From the NCBI GenBank assembly GCA_036346375.1, contig CM070515.1, forward strand, positions 6,594,423 to 6,658,422: DNA of 64,000 bases. Reading direction: 5' to 3'. The notes beneath the pieces were generated by a model, which was not told the origin of the DNA, ran no database searches, and saw only the letters and a program-made list of their open reading frames with translations. A program made the translations under genes and the position numbers. This DNA is from Guadua angustifolia. Taxonomy: Eukaryota; Streptophyta; Magnoliopsida; Poales; Poaceae. Positions 24,393 through 35,399 of this stretch are shown piece by piece. Each line of letters opens with the position of its first letter. Position 1 is the first letter of the stretch.

Positions 24393-25102
24393 CTAGAATA
24401 ATGCCCTACGCCGTGTTGCGCACGACGATGTAACGTAAAAAAATTGAGAAATTTGGTCGTATTTTTTGTTTTCGTATTTTTTTATATAAAAAATGGGACG
24501 GTAAGACCCGTCGGTGAATCCATGAGCTGTTATAAACCTTTGACGAATCTGTAATTTTTTTTAGAAAACCGCGGTTAGGACCCGTCGACAAATATATGGG
24601 ATACTATAAATTTTCGATGAATTTGTGTTTTTTTTAGAAAATCATGGCTGTTTTTTTGTGAAATTCGGGAAATCTGGTTGTATTTTCGGTTTTCGTAGTT
24701 ATTTAAAAAATGGGTGTCGTTAGGACCCGTTGGCGAATCTATGGGCTGCTATAAACCTTCGACGAATCTGCGTTTTTTTTTTTGAGAAAACCGCGGTTAC
24801 GACCTGTTGACGAATCCATGGGTTGCTATAAACCTTCGACGAATCTGTGTTTTTTTTAACTGTAGAGGGACCTAAAGTATTGTTTTTTCAGGGGTCTGTT
24901 CTGCTAAAAACCACCGGGAGGACCTAAATGTAAACCACAGAGGAACCTAAACATAATTTTGATATTTTTTGGGTCTATTTTATTAAAAAATCGCTAAAAG
25001 GATCTAAACATAATTTTTAATTTTCTGGAGGGCCTTTCCACGAGGGAGGGTGAGGTGGCACCTCCCATTGCTCTCCAATCCTTAGCTCTATAATATATAG
25101 TA
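24393..25102 (-). mobile_element. Non-autonomous Helitron A
   Basis: Read on the minus strand, the right side ends with CACGGCGTAGGGCATTATT followed by CTAG, a Helitron-like 3' terminus (CTRR). The minus-strand start near 25,100 reads ACTATATATTATAGAGC, like the AT-rich 5' ends of grass Helitrons, though a clear TC start is not visible. The interior holds a ~76-bp repeat with the phrases GACCCGTCGGCGAATC and TATAAACCTTCGACGAATC at about 24,505, 24,581, 24,724 and 24,800. It abuts Helitron B exactly. The 5' end is uncertain. Confidence 0.55.
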
Positions 25103-26592
25103 CTAAATAATGACCCGCGCTACGCCGCGGCGTATGTAATTTGTTTGCTGTGTCACGCAAAATTTTGATTGCTTGATATTTATGGAAAAAACTGTGTAAT
25201 CCCGGCTTTTCTGTTTTTTTAGAAAAAAACGTGTCAAAAATAGTCTAGAGGAAAAAGGGCGAAAAATTATTAGAGATGACAACCTTCTTTTGTCGAGCCT
25301 AATACTCTACGCGTTCACCGAGTAATAATACATGTTCGCAAAACCACCCACCGGTGAAAAATAGTCTAGAGGAAAAAGGGCGAAAAATCATTAGAGATGA
25401 CAACCTTCTTTTGTCGAGCCTAATACTCTACGCGTTCACCGAGTAATAATACATGTCTAAAAAAATATCAGAGATCGAGATGGAAAATCGAGTTGGGGAA
25501 AAAGTCTAGAAATAGAGCTGCATACATATCTCTGGTGATGAAAGCTTTTTTTCCAGGAAAAACAGAGAACACAACCATGAATGAAAAAACTACGGATTGT
25601 TTTTGGAAACGAAAAAATAAAGGCGAATGGCCCGTACGCGAATATGAGGAAAAAGAGCGAAAAACTATTAGAGATGACAACCTTCTTTTGTCAAGCCTAA
25701 TACTCTACGCGTTTACCGAGTAATAATACACGTTCGCAAAACCACCCACCGGTGAAAAATAGTCTAGAGGAAAAAGGGCAAAAAATTATTAGAGATGACA
25801 ACCTTCTTTTGTCGAGCCAAATACTATACGCGTTCACTGAGTAATAATACATATTTAAAAAAATATCAGAGATCGAGATGGAAAATCAAGTCCCGGGAAA
25901 AACGGAGAACACAACCGTGAATAAAAAAACTACGGACTTTTTTTGGAAACAGAAAAATAAAGGTGAATGACCCGTACGCGAATATACGAAACGGTAGGGC
26001 CCTTTTTGCAAAACCACCGATCGAAGGGACTGGATGTATTTTTTTATTTTCACAAAACCACCTACCAGTTAAAAATAGTCCAGAGGAAAAAGGGCAAAAA
26101 ATTATTAGAGATAACAAACTTCTTTTGTCGAGCCTAACACTCTACGCGAGTAATAATACATATTTAAAAAAATATTAGAGATCGAGATGGAAAATCGAGC
26201 TGGGGAAAAAGTCTAGAGATAGAGGTGCACATATTTCTCTGGTGCCGAAAACATTTTTTCCGGGAAAAACAGAGAAAGGACCTAGACGTAAGGAGCAAGG
26301 GCCTGTTTGTTACGTTTTTGGACCTGTTCGCTATCCTGAAAAATTAGAAAAGGGCTTGTTTGCGATTTAAAATCAACAGGAGGTTTTTTTAGTAAAACGG
26401 CGCGCCAGGGACCTAAACGCGATGAACGGGAAAAAAATCTTCCCCTCACAAAAAATCGCGAAGAGCCTATTCGTAATCCACAGGGACCTATCCGTAATTT
26501 GAAGAAACGGAGGGGCTTTTTTGTGAAGTGGCGCACGATGACAGGTGGATGGGCTGGCTGAGCGCGCTTTCTCCTACGTGTAATAGGGTTGA
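25103..26592 (-). mobile_element. Non-autonomous Helitron B
   Basis: On the minus strand the element begins TCAACCCTATTACACG after an A (26,593) and ends with the stem CCGCG-GCGTAG-CGCGG, then GTCATTATTTAG followed by T (25,102). A|TC...TTAG|T with a subterminal hairpin is the Helitron layout (usual end CTAG). The 5' third matches Helitron C at 58,978-61,177 closely and in the same order relative to the ends. Five copies of a ~90-121-bp unit (TAGTCTAGAGGAAAAAGGG...) lie inside at about 25,241, 25,362, 25,646, 25,760 and 26,076. No helicase gene, so non-autonomous. Confidence 0.75.
25241..26165. repeat. Internal ~120-bp repeat units of Helitron B
   Basis: Five units share the phrases AGAGATGACAACCTTCTTTT, GTCGAGCCTAATACTCTACG and GAGTAATAATACAT. 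Units 1 and 2 are adjacent with a 121-bp period, as are units 3 and 4; unit 5 is shorter. Helitron C has only one equivalent (about 60,385-60,480). Confidence 0.8.
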
Positions 26593-27670
26593 TATACATA
26601 TCATTGAGTTAGTAAGAATCTAACTCGACATCACATAAAGGAAGTTACTATAGCAAATATCAGCAAGACATCACATAACTTTTAGTGTCCATTGCACACA
26701 AATTAGTCGGTACATAGTATTATCTGTATTCGTATTTGGAAAATATAGATTAGGATATAGAAAGAGAAACACTCGCTTCGTATATTTGGTAGGATACTCG
26801 CAAGATATCTGACAAATAAATAAAATGGCTTTCGATAAAACATTAATATCCTTTAATGTCCTCTTTTGTTTTCTAGTTATTGACTAATTTCTCTACTACT
26901 TCTAATTACAAGTTGGTGGCGGTGGTCCGTTCTTCACCCCGAGCATACCCACGAAACCGTCATTGTCCCGATCTTCTATACATTGGCGAACGGAGAAAGT
27001 TTTAATTCGGTTGGATATGCATGCATGCGTGATCTGCAGCGTATCATCCTTTCATCTCAATCAGCCGATTCTATTTCCAAATACTGCATGGCCGATTCTT
27101 TTTCCATATACTGTACGTACACAGCTTCTGAGTTACCGTGTGCCTTTGAGTTACTAAATGCATCATTTCAATTAAATATTTACTTTCATGTGTAGACAAG
27201 ATCATCTTTTCTTTTTATCTAATCACGTATAGACTTGATTCCGGCCAACCAGTAGCATACGTATGGGTATGCATGACGCGACTAGATAAGTTTGTTATCT
27301 CTAGATCTCTACTAATCCTAATTAGGAGTTGATGGTAGTACGTCCGTTTTCCACCTTCACCCTGATACGTGTGCTCACCTGCATGGCTGAGTGAGAAGCG
27401 GGCAGCGGCCACCCCGGTAGATTGGATTGGATCATCCCGTCGTGGGAGGTAAATGAATACACATAACTCATTTGTTACTTTCTTTTCTCCCATTGATCTG
27501 GCATTTGAATCGGCGGCGATTGCTCCCAATGCTTTTTGGATTAGATTAATTGATTCCCTTCCGAAGAAAGCAAAGCTCTGATTCATAGAGTTGGGTCTCT
27601 TTTCGTCTCTTTCCCTTTTGTTACTTTTCTTATTCGATAATTTCTTAATCTGGATTCCATAGATATCTCC
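26593..27670. other. Spacer upstream of the zinc-finger relic
   Basis: Positions 26,700-26,790 resemble internal sequence of the TAGGGGTGAAAAC hAT family (TATCTGTATTCGTATTTGG). The segment 27,400-27,720 could be leader sequence of the relic at 27,750, with an acceptor-like CTCTCCTGCAG at 27,709-27,719. No gene was recognised. Confidence 0.3.
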
Positions 27671-27749
27671 TTAGATGCTGAATCTATATAACTCCACCGC
27701 TTCTTGCCTCTCCTGCAGATGTGTTGAGATTATCCGTTGAGCGGAGGTA

Positions 27750-27992
27750 ATGGACGACCTTTCTGATCTTGTCGATGCGGCACAGGGGCAGGTCGCCAGT
27801 GGTGGGCGGCAAGATAGGTTGGCGGCGCTACTGGAGCTCGTCGCGGTGGATGATGTCCATAGGTTGAAGGAGACGCTCGCGGGGGGAGGCGAGGAGGCGG
27901 TGAAGTTGGTTGATGGGGTGGGGCTATGGTCTGACCGGAGCAAGGCGTACGAGCCACACATGCCGCTGATGATGGCAGCTACATACGGATGA
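27750..27992 (+). pseudogene. Start of an ankyrin/CCCH zinc-finger (RR-TZF) gene, truncated
   Basis: The 80-residue frame contains LAALLELVAVDDVHRLKETL, then VDGVGLWSD.....YEPHMPLMMAATYG. This matches the N-terminal ankyrin part of plant tandem CCCH zinc-finger proteins (LLELAA.ND...F......VDE.GLWYGR......E.RTPLMVAATYGS). The expected continuation through the ankyrin repeats to the CCCH fingers is missing; the frame stops directly after ATYG and the following DNA shows no further match. A full protein of this class is several hundred residues. It is best read as a truncated relic or captured first part; a splice to a distant exon cannot be excluded but no donor in the right place was seen. 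Confidence 0.55.
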
Positions 27993-28271
27993 CACCTACC
28001 TCTTCAATGCCTTTGCGCCTATGGAGCAACATGTGATGCCTCTTTCAATCAATCGATTGATGTCGAATTATGGCATTACAAATTTACAATCCCAAGTGTT
28101 GTGATGTTATTATTTAAGTTTGTGAAATTAAAGATAATTTTAAGCTCAAGTTTGTAAACAGGTGCTTAGAATTTATATGCTTCGATGAATTGATTTAAAC
28201 ATTTAACTATTGCACATTCAGAGTGAATATTATTATTCAGATAAGGTTAGTGCTCTTTGCAAATGAATTTT

Positions 28272-29754
28272 TGAAAGTGCATCTAGGCCCCTTAATGATT
28301 TTGGTGATTAATGACAACAAGATTAAGTCACTAATGCGCTTTATAAGGCTTTGTGACACAGATTATCACATTCATAAGAAAGCTACGAAGCAAAAGGGCA
28401 CCCTCAAAATAAAGGAGAAAATGGCATCGGTTAGACTCAATTATTGTGTACTAAGTTTATTTTTTATTGAGTTTAAAGATCGCCGTACTATAAAGAGGGA
28501 TATGACGAGAAATAGCTTTAGAATGACTTAATGTGCTCAATGATGAATCTTAGTCACAAAATGAGTCAACATGTAAAGTCTTGGGGGCATTTTGTTCAAA
28601 ACAGTTCGGAGTATCCGAATTTTGGTTCGGAATGTCCGAGCTGACCCCCTCTGTTAGTTCTGGAAAATTTGGGTTCGGAATGTCCGAAGTTTTCTTCGGA
28701 ATATACGAGTGCACCCCCTCAGTTAGGTCAGGTTCATTTGAGTTCGGAGTGTCCGAAGATTTATTCGGAGTATCCGAACACTCGGAGTATCCAAAGTGTT
28801 CGGACTGTCCGAAGAAATGTTCGGATTGTCCGAACTGTGTTGCTCGGTTGCCTGGAATTCAAACTGTTCGGACTATCCGAACAGACTCGGACACAACTCA
28901 AAATGGCTAGTTTTTCAGTGGCTACAAAAGCCCCATACTCTCACCTACCAGCACCTAGAGCATTAACTCCACTCATTTGCTACCATTCCAACCTCAAGAG
29001 CTCAAGCCCTCACTCCCTCGCAATCTTTTGATTTGTGAATCTTTTGAGGTTGAGTGAGTTGAGAGATTGATAGATCTAGTGATATTGATTCATTTTGAGC
29101 ACAAAAATCATTCTCTCGCGGATTTCTTGGTACACCTATTACTTTTGGAGGTTGAGGACTCCTAGACGGTTAGGAGTCGCCGGTGAGCTCCTAATCTTCG
29201 TGTGGGACGCCGCCGGAAGTTTGTGAAGGTAGGTTGAATCCACCTCCGCAAGGGAAGTATTCAAGAAGAAAGTAGGTGAGTGCTTGATGCAACACCTAGA
29301 GGATTAGGGTTGAAAGAGATCCCGGCTTGGTGCCGCCTCAACGGAGACGTAGGATCCCCTCAAGGATCTGAACTTCGGGGAAAAATCTTTGTGCATTTCG
29401 TTATTGTTTCTTGGATTACCTTGTTTTTCCCCTTTTGTGGTTTCTTGAGACCTAAGGTTTCAAAGGGAAATTTCCTATTGTGAAGGGGTTTGGTAAGTTC
29501 TCGACGACTAGAGGTAGTCTGAACTCTTGGATTGCATTTTGGTGTTAGTTGTACTCACTAGATAGCTCAGATCTACTTTTTAGGGTTTTTGTGCGCAGAG
29601 GTGTTCGGACTATCCGAAAAGTCACTCGGACTATCCGAACCACTTGGACAGTCTGAAGGAAATTTCGGACTATCCGAACTATTTGTTTCTGCTGCGATTT
29701 AAAATTTTAAAATCGCCTATTCACCCCCCTCTAGGCGACATCCCGGTCCTTTCA
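28272..29754 (+). mobile_element. Solo LTR of a copia-type retrotransposon
   Basis: The 1,483-bp unit starts TGAAAGTGCATCTAGGCCCC and ends CCCGGTCCTTTCA, with TGAAAG/CTTTCA as inverted tips. The 5-bp duplication ATTTT flanks it (28,267-28,271 and 29,755-29,759). The CACCCCCCTCTAGGCGAC block before the end is typical of the last part of such LTRs just ahead of a Met-tRNA primer site, but no primer site, internal region or second LTR follows. It therefore reads as a solo LTR left by recombination between two LTRs. The orientation follows from the end motifs. Confidence 0.9.
28605..28882. repeat. Array of TTCGGANTNTCCGAA palindromes in the solo LTR
   Basis: About ten copies of the imperfect 14-15-bp palindrome occur (examples start at 28,605, 28,626, 28,674, 28,743, 28,764, 28,799, 28,819 and 28,866). 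Four more lie at 29,602-29,681 near the LTR end. Parts sit in a ~70-bp direct duplication around the GACCCCCTC/CACCCCCTC phrases. Confidence 0.85.
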
Positions 29755-32168
29755 ATTTTTATCGCAAATTGAGTTTCCGTTACATCGCACGGGCACATAG
29801 ATAGTATAATACAAATTTACACTTAACTATGCTTATGTTGTTAAGTAGGATAAATAATTCTCTAATACGAACTATAATTTAACACTTTCCTTAATAAAGT
29901 TACATTTTTTTATATGTGCAATATCCATCAAATGATCTGTGACTGGTTTGAATTCGATCTGCATCTGTCCTACGCCCATATGCTGAAAAATCCGTATTAA
30001 TATCTATATCCAACATATTAGAGACATGATACATCCGTATTAATATCTATATCGCCACCTTGCTGCCACCCACCGCCGGTCCTTCTGCCGCCCTAGCCTT
30101 CCTCTAAATCCATTCTTGGTGAACCCTAACCCTAAAGAAGCTCGATGGATCCTTGACAGGGATGGAAGTGGGCGGATGCATGATACATACCGAAAGGTTA
30201 GAAATTCAACTGATATCCTAAAAAAAATCATTCTACGTATTTTCTAGCAGTTCCGTGTTACAACATAAGCAGCTGCATCATATGGCCATCTTTACTACCT
30301 CTTCCTTGCATTCACTTTATAAACTCGCAGGTACATCCAAAATACAAATTGAAGTGCACGTTCCTACATAAATTCCAATTGTTCATAGTAGATACCAAGC
30401 TCTTGGCCTGTGCAAATTGTCTTTTCCAGCAACTATTGGTCTATTGGGAGAGCTGTGCTTCAGTTTTAGACCAAAAACTCTCCAAACAGTATGGCTGCAA
30501 AGCAGTTGAGAAGTTAAGCCACAGCAGAAACACCCCCAAAAGCTACAGCTGCTGGGGAGGAGCTTTTCAGCTGTGGTTTCGCTTGACCATCTCCCACATC
30601 GGTCGTTCTGCCTTCTCGACCTCCGCCACCCCGTCTCACAGCCTCCATGTCACCTCCCTACTCGGATGCCGCTGTACTTCACTATGTTGTTACCTCCCCA
30701 CTCGGTTGGACCCCAAAAGCTACAGCTGCAACAACCAGTTTACCAAACAGCATAATAAGAAAAGCCACAGTCGTCAACTACAGCTGCTTTACAGCCCAGC
30801 AAACTAAAAATAGCTTTTCAGTCCAACCACAGCTCTCTCAAACAGGCCCTAGTCAATATTATTGGTCCCATTGCATTTATCAATTTGTAATCATTTGATT
30901 GGAGCATTTCGGAATCATTTGGTTAATTGCCTTCCAGGGTTACTGGCCCTAGTCAATATTATTGGTCCCATTGCATTTATCAATGTAATGGCTAGTTACT
31001 TTATGTCAACATATTTGCACACATGACCGATTCCCATTCGTTTGTGCCAATGTGAAAGAAAACCTCTAACATCTGAAGCAGTTTTGTGGGAACCTAAGGC
31101 TAGAAAGTTGCTAATGACAGCAGTACTATGTTGAAAATAAACTGCTTTTGGCATTTCTCTAGCCTTGGCCGATCCATACAATCAAGAGGAGCCTACTGGG
31201 CAGACTAAAATAAAGAGCAATTTTATGTGGACAACATGGATAGTAAATAGTAGTAATATATATTAGATTTAGCCGTGCGTTTCTTAAGGGTGTTATAGAC
31301 TTTTGATCCTTTGCTACGTTATACGTTAATCGTTATTGATTACCTTTATTTTCTGCCGTCACCGCCTTTTGTTGCATTACTTTTTATCTCTACTCTCCTT
31401 TTTTCGCCGTTGCCATCAGTCCGGTTTTGTCGACGCTGTAGACTCTGCCTTCCTGTCGGTACCCTCCCGGATTGTGACCACACCGTGGCTACGCTATCCC
31501 ACCTGATTCGTGACGACACCATGGCTTCACACTAACACATCGAGCGCTCTGTGCTGCGCGGCCCGCGAACTAGTTCCAAATTTTACACAAAAGCACAAAA
31601 AATACACATACATTCATTTTTTTAAAAAAAAAAGCTAATTACAATACTATCATCATATGATTTCTACTACCTATACTACCAGTAGAAGTATAACTAAATC
31701 CTAACTAATCTAATCCGTTAGATAAATAGAATGGGTAGCTAATATTCGATCTTGTATATTATAAAAGTGCACAAAATAAATTAGAGAACTGTCTATACTC
31801 TCTCGGCCTATGGTAGCCCCTCTGTTGTACCGGTCAAACATCATCACTAGCCATTGCATTTTATTTTGAGTGGGCTGTTATCTCTCTCTCACACACACAG
31901 AGATCGTGTTAGAATTCCCCTAACAACATTTTAAAAATAGCAAGCATAAAATAGTCATACATGTTGCCGCCAGGGAAAAATTTATCGGTAGAGAAAAAAT
32001 CTCGGGTTCGTCGATATGTCCGGTAAATACGGTTTGCTGGAAATTTCGAAAAATACCGTCCAAATTTTTTCATTTGAATTTGAACTATAAATTTTGAGTA
32101 TGCATGCTCGTGCAACCATGATTTTAACGCAATCGTGCAGTTGTCATGTTGGTAAGGAAGGGGCTTGA
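29755..32168. other. Spacer with small repeats and a candidate MITE
   Basis: No gene was recognised. The 20-bp phrase ATCCGTATTAATATCTATAT occurs at about 29,990 and 30,030. A candidate TIR element spans about 30,435-30,851 (left GAGAGCTGTGCTTCAG, right CCACAGCTCTCTCAAACAGG). Positions 31,600-32,150 are AT-rich with a short CT/CA microsatellite near 31,880. Confidence 0.35.
30845..30984. repeat. 40-bp direct repeat with a 100-bp period
   Basis: The same 40 bases, beginning GGCCCTAGTCAATATTATTG, occur without change at 30,845-30,884 and 30,945-30,984, exactly 100 bp apart. Confidence 0.9.
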
Positions 32169-32429
32169 CTTGGCAGTAGGGTGAAAACGGATCGAATAAT
32201 TTCCGATCAATTCGAATATTTTTTGTATAAGGATTCTATTAGATTGGATATTTGTTGGATAGTATTGGTGGATCAGATATGAATATAGATATTTTTTTTG
32301 TCAGATACGGATACGGATTTGATAGCTCACTATCTGTCGAATACAGATATGTATCTGGATTATCCGGTGAAGAATGAGTTCGGATATCGAACCAATGTAC
32401 AGCCTCAGTCTCGGTCTCGGGCTCTCACC

Positions 32430-32749
32430 CCCACAGGAGGCGCTTTGGCGGAGGATCTCGGTGTAGTCAGTGGTAGCGGAGGAAAGCCAACGAGGAGGAG
32501 ACGACAAAGTAGGACCCCGCACCCCCTGAGGAGAACGACGACAACCCGAGGGGGATGTTCTCCGTGCTGAGGAACCGATGCGTTGTCAGCAGGCCAGGCG
32601 GCGCTGGACAGGTGGCGCAAGCTGCCACGCCACTGGAGCGCAAAGGCGAACACAGCGAGCGTGAGCGGCAGAAGTGTGAGGAGGAGCAGCATGCGCGTCG
32701 CAAACGCCGCTGCCCCGCCATCAGTGGAGGCGCTGCGGTAGCCCGCCAT
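32430..32749 (-). pseudogene. KOBITO1-like (GT92-type) first-exon fragment
   Basis: From an ATG at 32,749 the minus strand encodes MAGYRSASTDGGAAAFATR, then a leucine-rich membrane segment (MLLLLTLLPLTLAVFAFALQ) followed by WRG. This resembles the N-terminus of grass KOBITO1/ELD1/ABI8 proteins, type II membrane glycosyltransferase-like proteins needed for cellulose synthesis and cell elongation. The match then continues in a second frame (RFLSTENIPLG...GGAGSYFVVSS) and a third (EILRQSASCGG), so at least two frameshifts have occurred. The catalytic domain, encoded further on in real genes, is absent; sequence passes straight into hAT-like DNA near 32,400. It is a non-functional fragment, probably carried or trapped by the surrounding element. 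The family assignment is from memory and moderate. Confidence 0.5.
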
Positions 32750-32878
32750 TAGGGAGGGAGAATCGGTAGCCGGTGGGTGGAGAGACGGAGTGCACGTGGG
32801 ACCTCCGATCCGCCTCTCAGTGCACACTCGAGGCTCGAACGTTGCGGCTAGATCGGAGCCATTTCTTGTCTTCATTTT

Positions 32879-33372
32879 GGGGCTGTTTGGTTGCCTGTAT
32901 GTATAGATATTTGCATCTACAAATGCAGAATTTTGTTTTTTTCTTATGTTTGGTTGCCTGCATCTAGTTTTGAGCATGGCTCTCTGGATGCAAGATTCTC
33001 CATGCAGTCTGGTTCTGGAGATACAGAGAAAATGGGCGTATCTCTGGATACAGCGCATGGCAGCCTCATGTTTTGCGCAAGGGGCCATTGTCAGCCACAA
33101 TAGCAAACCATGCATGCGGTGCCACTTAGGTATGTAAGTTTTCCTTTTTCTTTTTCGTTTATATCTTTTGATTAGCATCTCCGATTACCGAACCGATTTC
33201 AAAAATGGGTTCCTGATATTTTTTCGAACAAAACTGGACCACACTTGTTATATAAATTTCAAAATATCTGTCTACTAAACACTCAACCAAACATCGTCTC
33301 TGCATTTGTGCATCTCGTATCCCATCAGTCTAGCTGAGTCAAACGGACCAGGGTCATGTACCAAACAGCCCC
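32879..33372. mobile_element. Small TIR element (GGGGCTGTTTGG ends)
   Basis: The left end GGGGCTGTTTGGTTGCC and right end TACCAAACAGCCCC are inverted repeats of at least 13 bp, a motif common at ends of small grass DNA transposons. No convincing target duplication was found. The interior (CATCTAG/GCATCTACAAATGCAG region) has no gene. Confidence 0.6.
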
Positions 33373-33815
33373 TTGAAGTACGCAAGCAGCCGAGCTAACC
33401 AAAATTGCTTGCACAACTATTGCACCGTCTTTGTGAGTTTTTGGCACATACAGAGGATATTATAGAGTTCTATATTAGTATGAGCCTGACATGACATGAT
33501 AAATATATCATCTTGTTGCAGCAACAACACCTAAGGGAGGGAGCTAGAAAAGGATTGAAATCTCGATATCGCTCTAAATACTATCCGTCTATGACCGGTG
33601 AATGAAATCTCGGCGAGATCTCAGCATTTCAAACAAATTTCGGCCAAAATACAAAATTAGAATTAGAATTTCATTTTTACCCCACCGGTATAGCCAAGAC
33701 CTTGCCGAGATTGCTGAGATCTCGGCAAATTTAGGCCGGGTGAAATTCGATCAAAACGAAGTCAAAAAATTTAAAAGTTTATCTAAAGGTTTATAACACA
33801 TTTATTATATTTCCA

Positions 33816-34860
33816 TAAAAAATTTAGAAGATTATAAAGCCTGTGAAATTTTTAAAAATTCAAACATTGCTACTGCCCTGATAAAACGCTGATCGGTAAT
33901 TTTGAACTGACTGAAACATGAAACAAACTACGTTAGAAAATTTTGAAATTTTTTTCATGGTTTTGATGCATCACTAATATTCTCATAAAATTTTCAGATG
34001 ATGATCAAGATTTATGCATTTTTAAAAATTCAGACAGTGCTACTGTGATGATAAAAGCTTTATTGGCAAACTTCAACCAAATGAAAATTAGTATAAACCA
34101 CGTTAGAAATTTTGAAAATTTTTGTGGATGGTCCCGATTTATCATTAGTGTTTTTGTAAAATTTTCATCTGATGATCAAGCTTCAAGAAGTTTCAAAAAT
34201 TCTGACAGTGATACGTCCTTATAAAAGCTTAATGATCAATATATAGATTTGCTTTAGCAACAAAAAAATGTTTAAAAATTCTGAAAATTTTGCATAAGTG
34301 TTATAAGGAAATTATTAAGATCTCGTAAAAATTTTGAATCATGATCACACTCCACTGAATTTATAAAATTTTTACAAGTACAGTGTACCATTTATGTTCT
34401 TTCGGCTTTTGATTTTTGAAATATAACAAATGAAGCTCAATACATACATAGGTTTGATTGTGAAAACAAAAAAAATTAAATTTTTGAAAATTTTATATAA
34501 TGTTAGTGAGTCAATTATTAATCTCTTATAAAAATTTTGGATTATGAACACACACGAGAAAATTTATAAAATTCTAAAAATATTATCTTTCCCAATTATG
34601 TTCATTCAGTTTTTGATTTTTAAAGATAACAAATGAAATTAAATTATTTTAAAATTTTTCTATATTATCCTACACTTCTTAGGATGGTACCATAAAATTT
34701 TCACATTAGAATAAATTATGTACAATTTTATAAAAATATAATATTATTTCTACAGTTTAAAAAATTGTCTCAGAATGGTTTCTCGATAAATTATCATGAA
34801 AGATCACTTTTCCAGGGTAATTGACCTAAATCTAGTCAAATCTGTCTATTAAACTTTGAA
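33816..34860. repeat. Degenerate ~170-bp tandem array, about six units
   Basis: Units begin with TAAAATTTTCANATGATGATCA-type sequence at 33,816, 33,986, 34,157, 34,326, 34,529 and 34,693, giving periods of 170, 171, 169, 203 and 164 bp. Each unit start is preceded by an ATTATTNNTCTC/CATTAGTG-like phrase and followed by AAAAATTCNGACAGTG-like sequence in units 1-3. Later units are more decayed. No coding potential. Confidence 0.65.
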
Positions 34861-35399
34861 TTATAGGTTCAAATCCCAAGATAACGGGTGGCAAGGGTAA
34901 AATCTCGCTGGAAAAATGAGATTACTGTAGCAACACAAATTTTTTTTTTGAATTTTTGAATTCAGCCGGCAATCGAAATTTCATCAAGCTCTTGAGAACG
35001 AGATCTCGCAAAATCTCGCCAAGATTTCTAACCTTAGCTGGAAGCCTAGAAGAAGTTGTGCCGGAAAGGCAAGATGGCCGATAAATATCCCTGGATTTTT
35101 TTAATTTTCATTGATTTCTTCTATACAATCTAAAGGGTTATCGTGTTCCGATAAATATCCATGATTGTATCCGATTAGATTCATATTCGCTCCGTATCTG
35201 TATTTGATATTATTCATATTCGTATTCACACCCGTACCGTATTCGAGAAAAAAAATAAAAACAAATATAGTAGATCCATTATTCATCCGTATCCGATCTA
35301 TTTTTACCCCTACTTGGGGTGGGGGTGGGGGCGCGATGTTGATTTTCCTTGTCCACTAGATTTTTTCGATTTTCCATCACTCCCCAGGATTAGAAGAAA

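Larger units (their letters stand above)
32177..35312. mobile_element. Composite hAT-like element carrying a gene fragment
   Basis: The left end TAGGGTGAAAACGGATCG and the inverted right end TAGGGGTAAAAATAGATCGG form ~20-bp terminal repeats of the same family as 50,737-51,426. Left-internal sequence (TATCTGTCGAATACAGAT region) also matches that element. Flanking 8-mers CTTGGCAG (32,169) and CTTGGGGT (35,313) agree in the first five bases, suggesting a decayed target duplication. Inside lie the KOBITO1-like fragment (32,430-32,749), another TIR element (32,879-33,372) and a ~170-bp tandem array (33,816-34,860). Termini from two independent elements cannot be ruled out. Confidence 0.55.

Noticed and set aside
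25241..26165. A CRISPR-like array (regular repeats with spacers)
   Set aside because: Units are ~120 bp, irregularly spaced and shared with a sister Helitron; the genome is a plant.
29770..29815. A further Helitron 3' end (CGCACGGGCACATAGATAG)
   Set aside because: The word resembles Helitron tails, but no hairpin, no clean CTRR|T and no matching 5' end were found.
33816..34860. Centromeric satellite
   Set aside because: The monomer length fits, but only about six decayed units exist, enclosed in transposon sequence and surrounded by ordinary spacer and genes.
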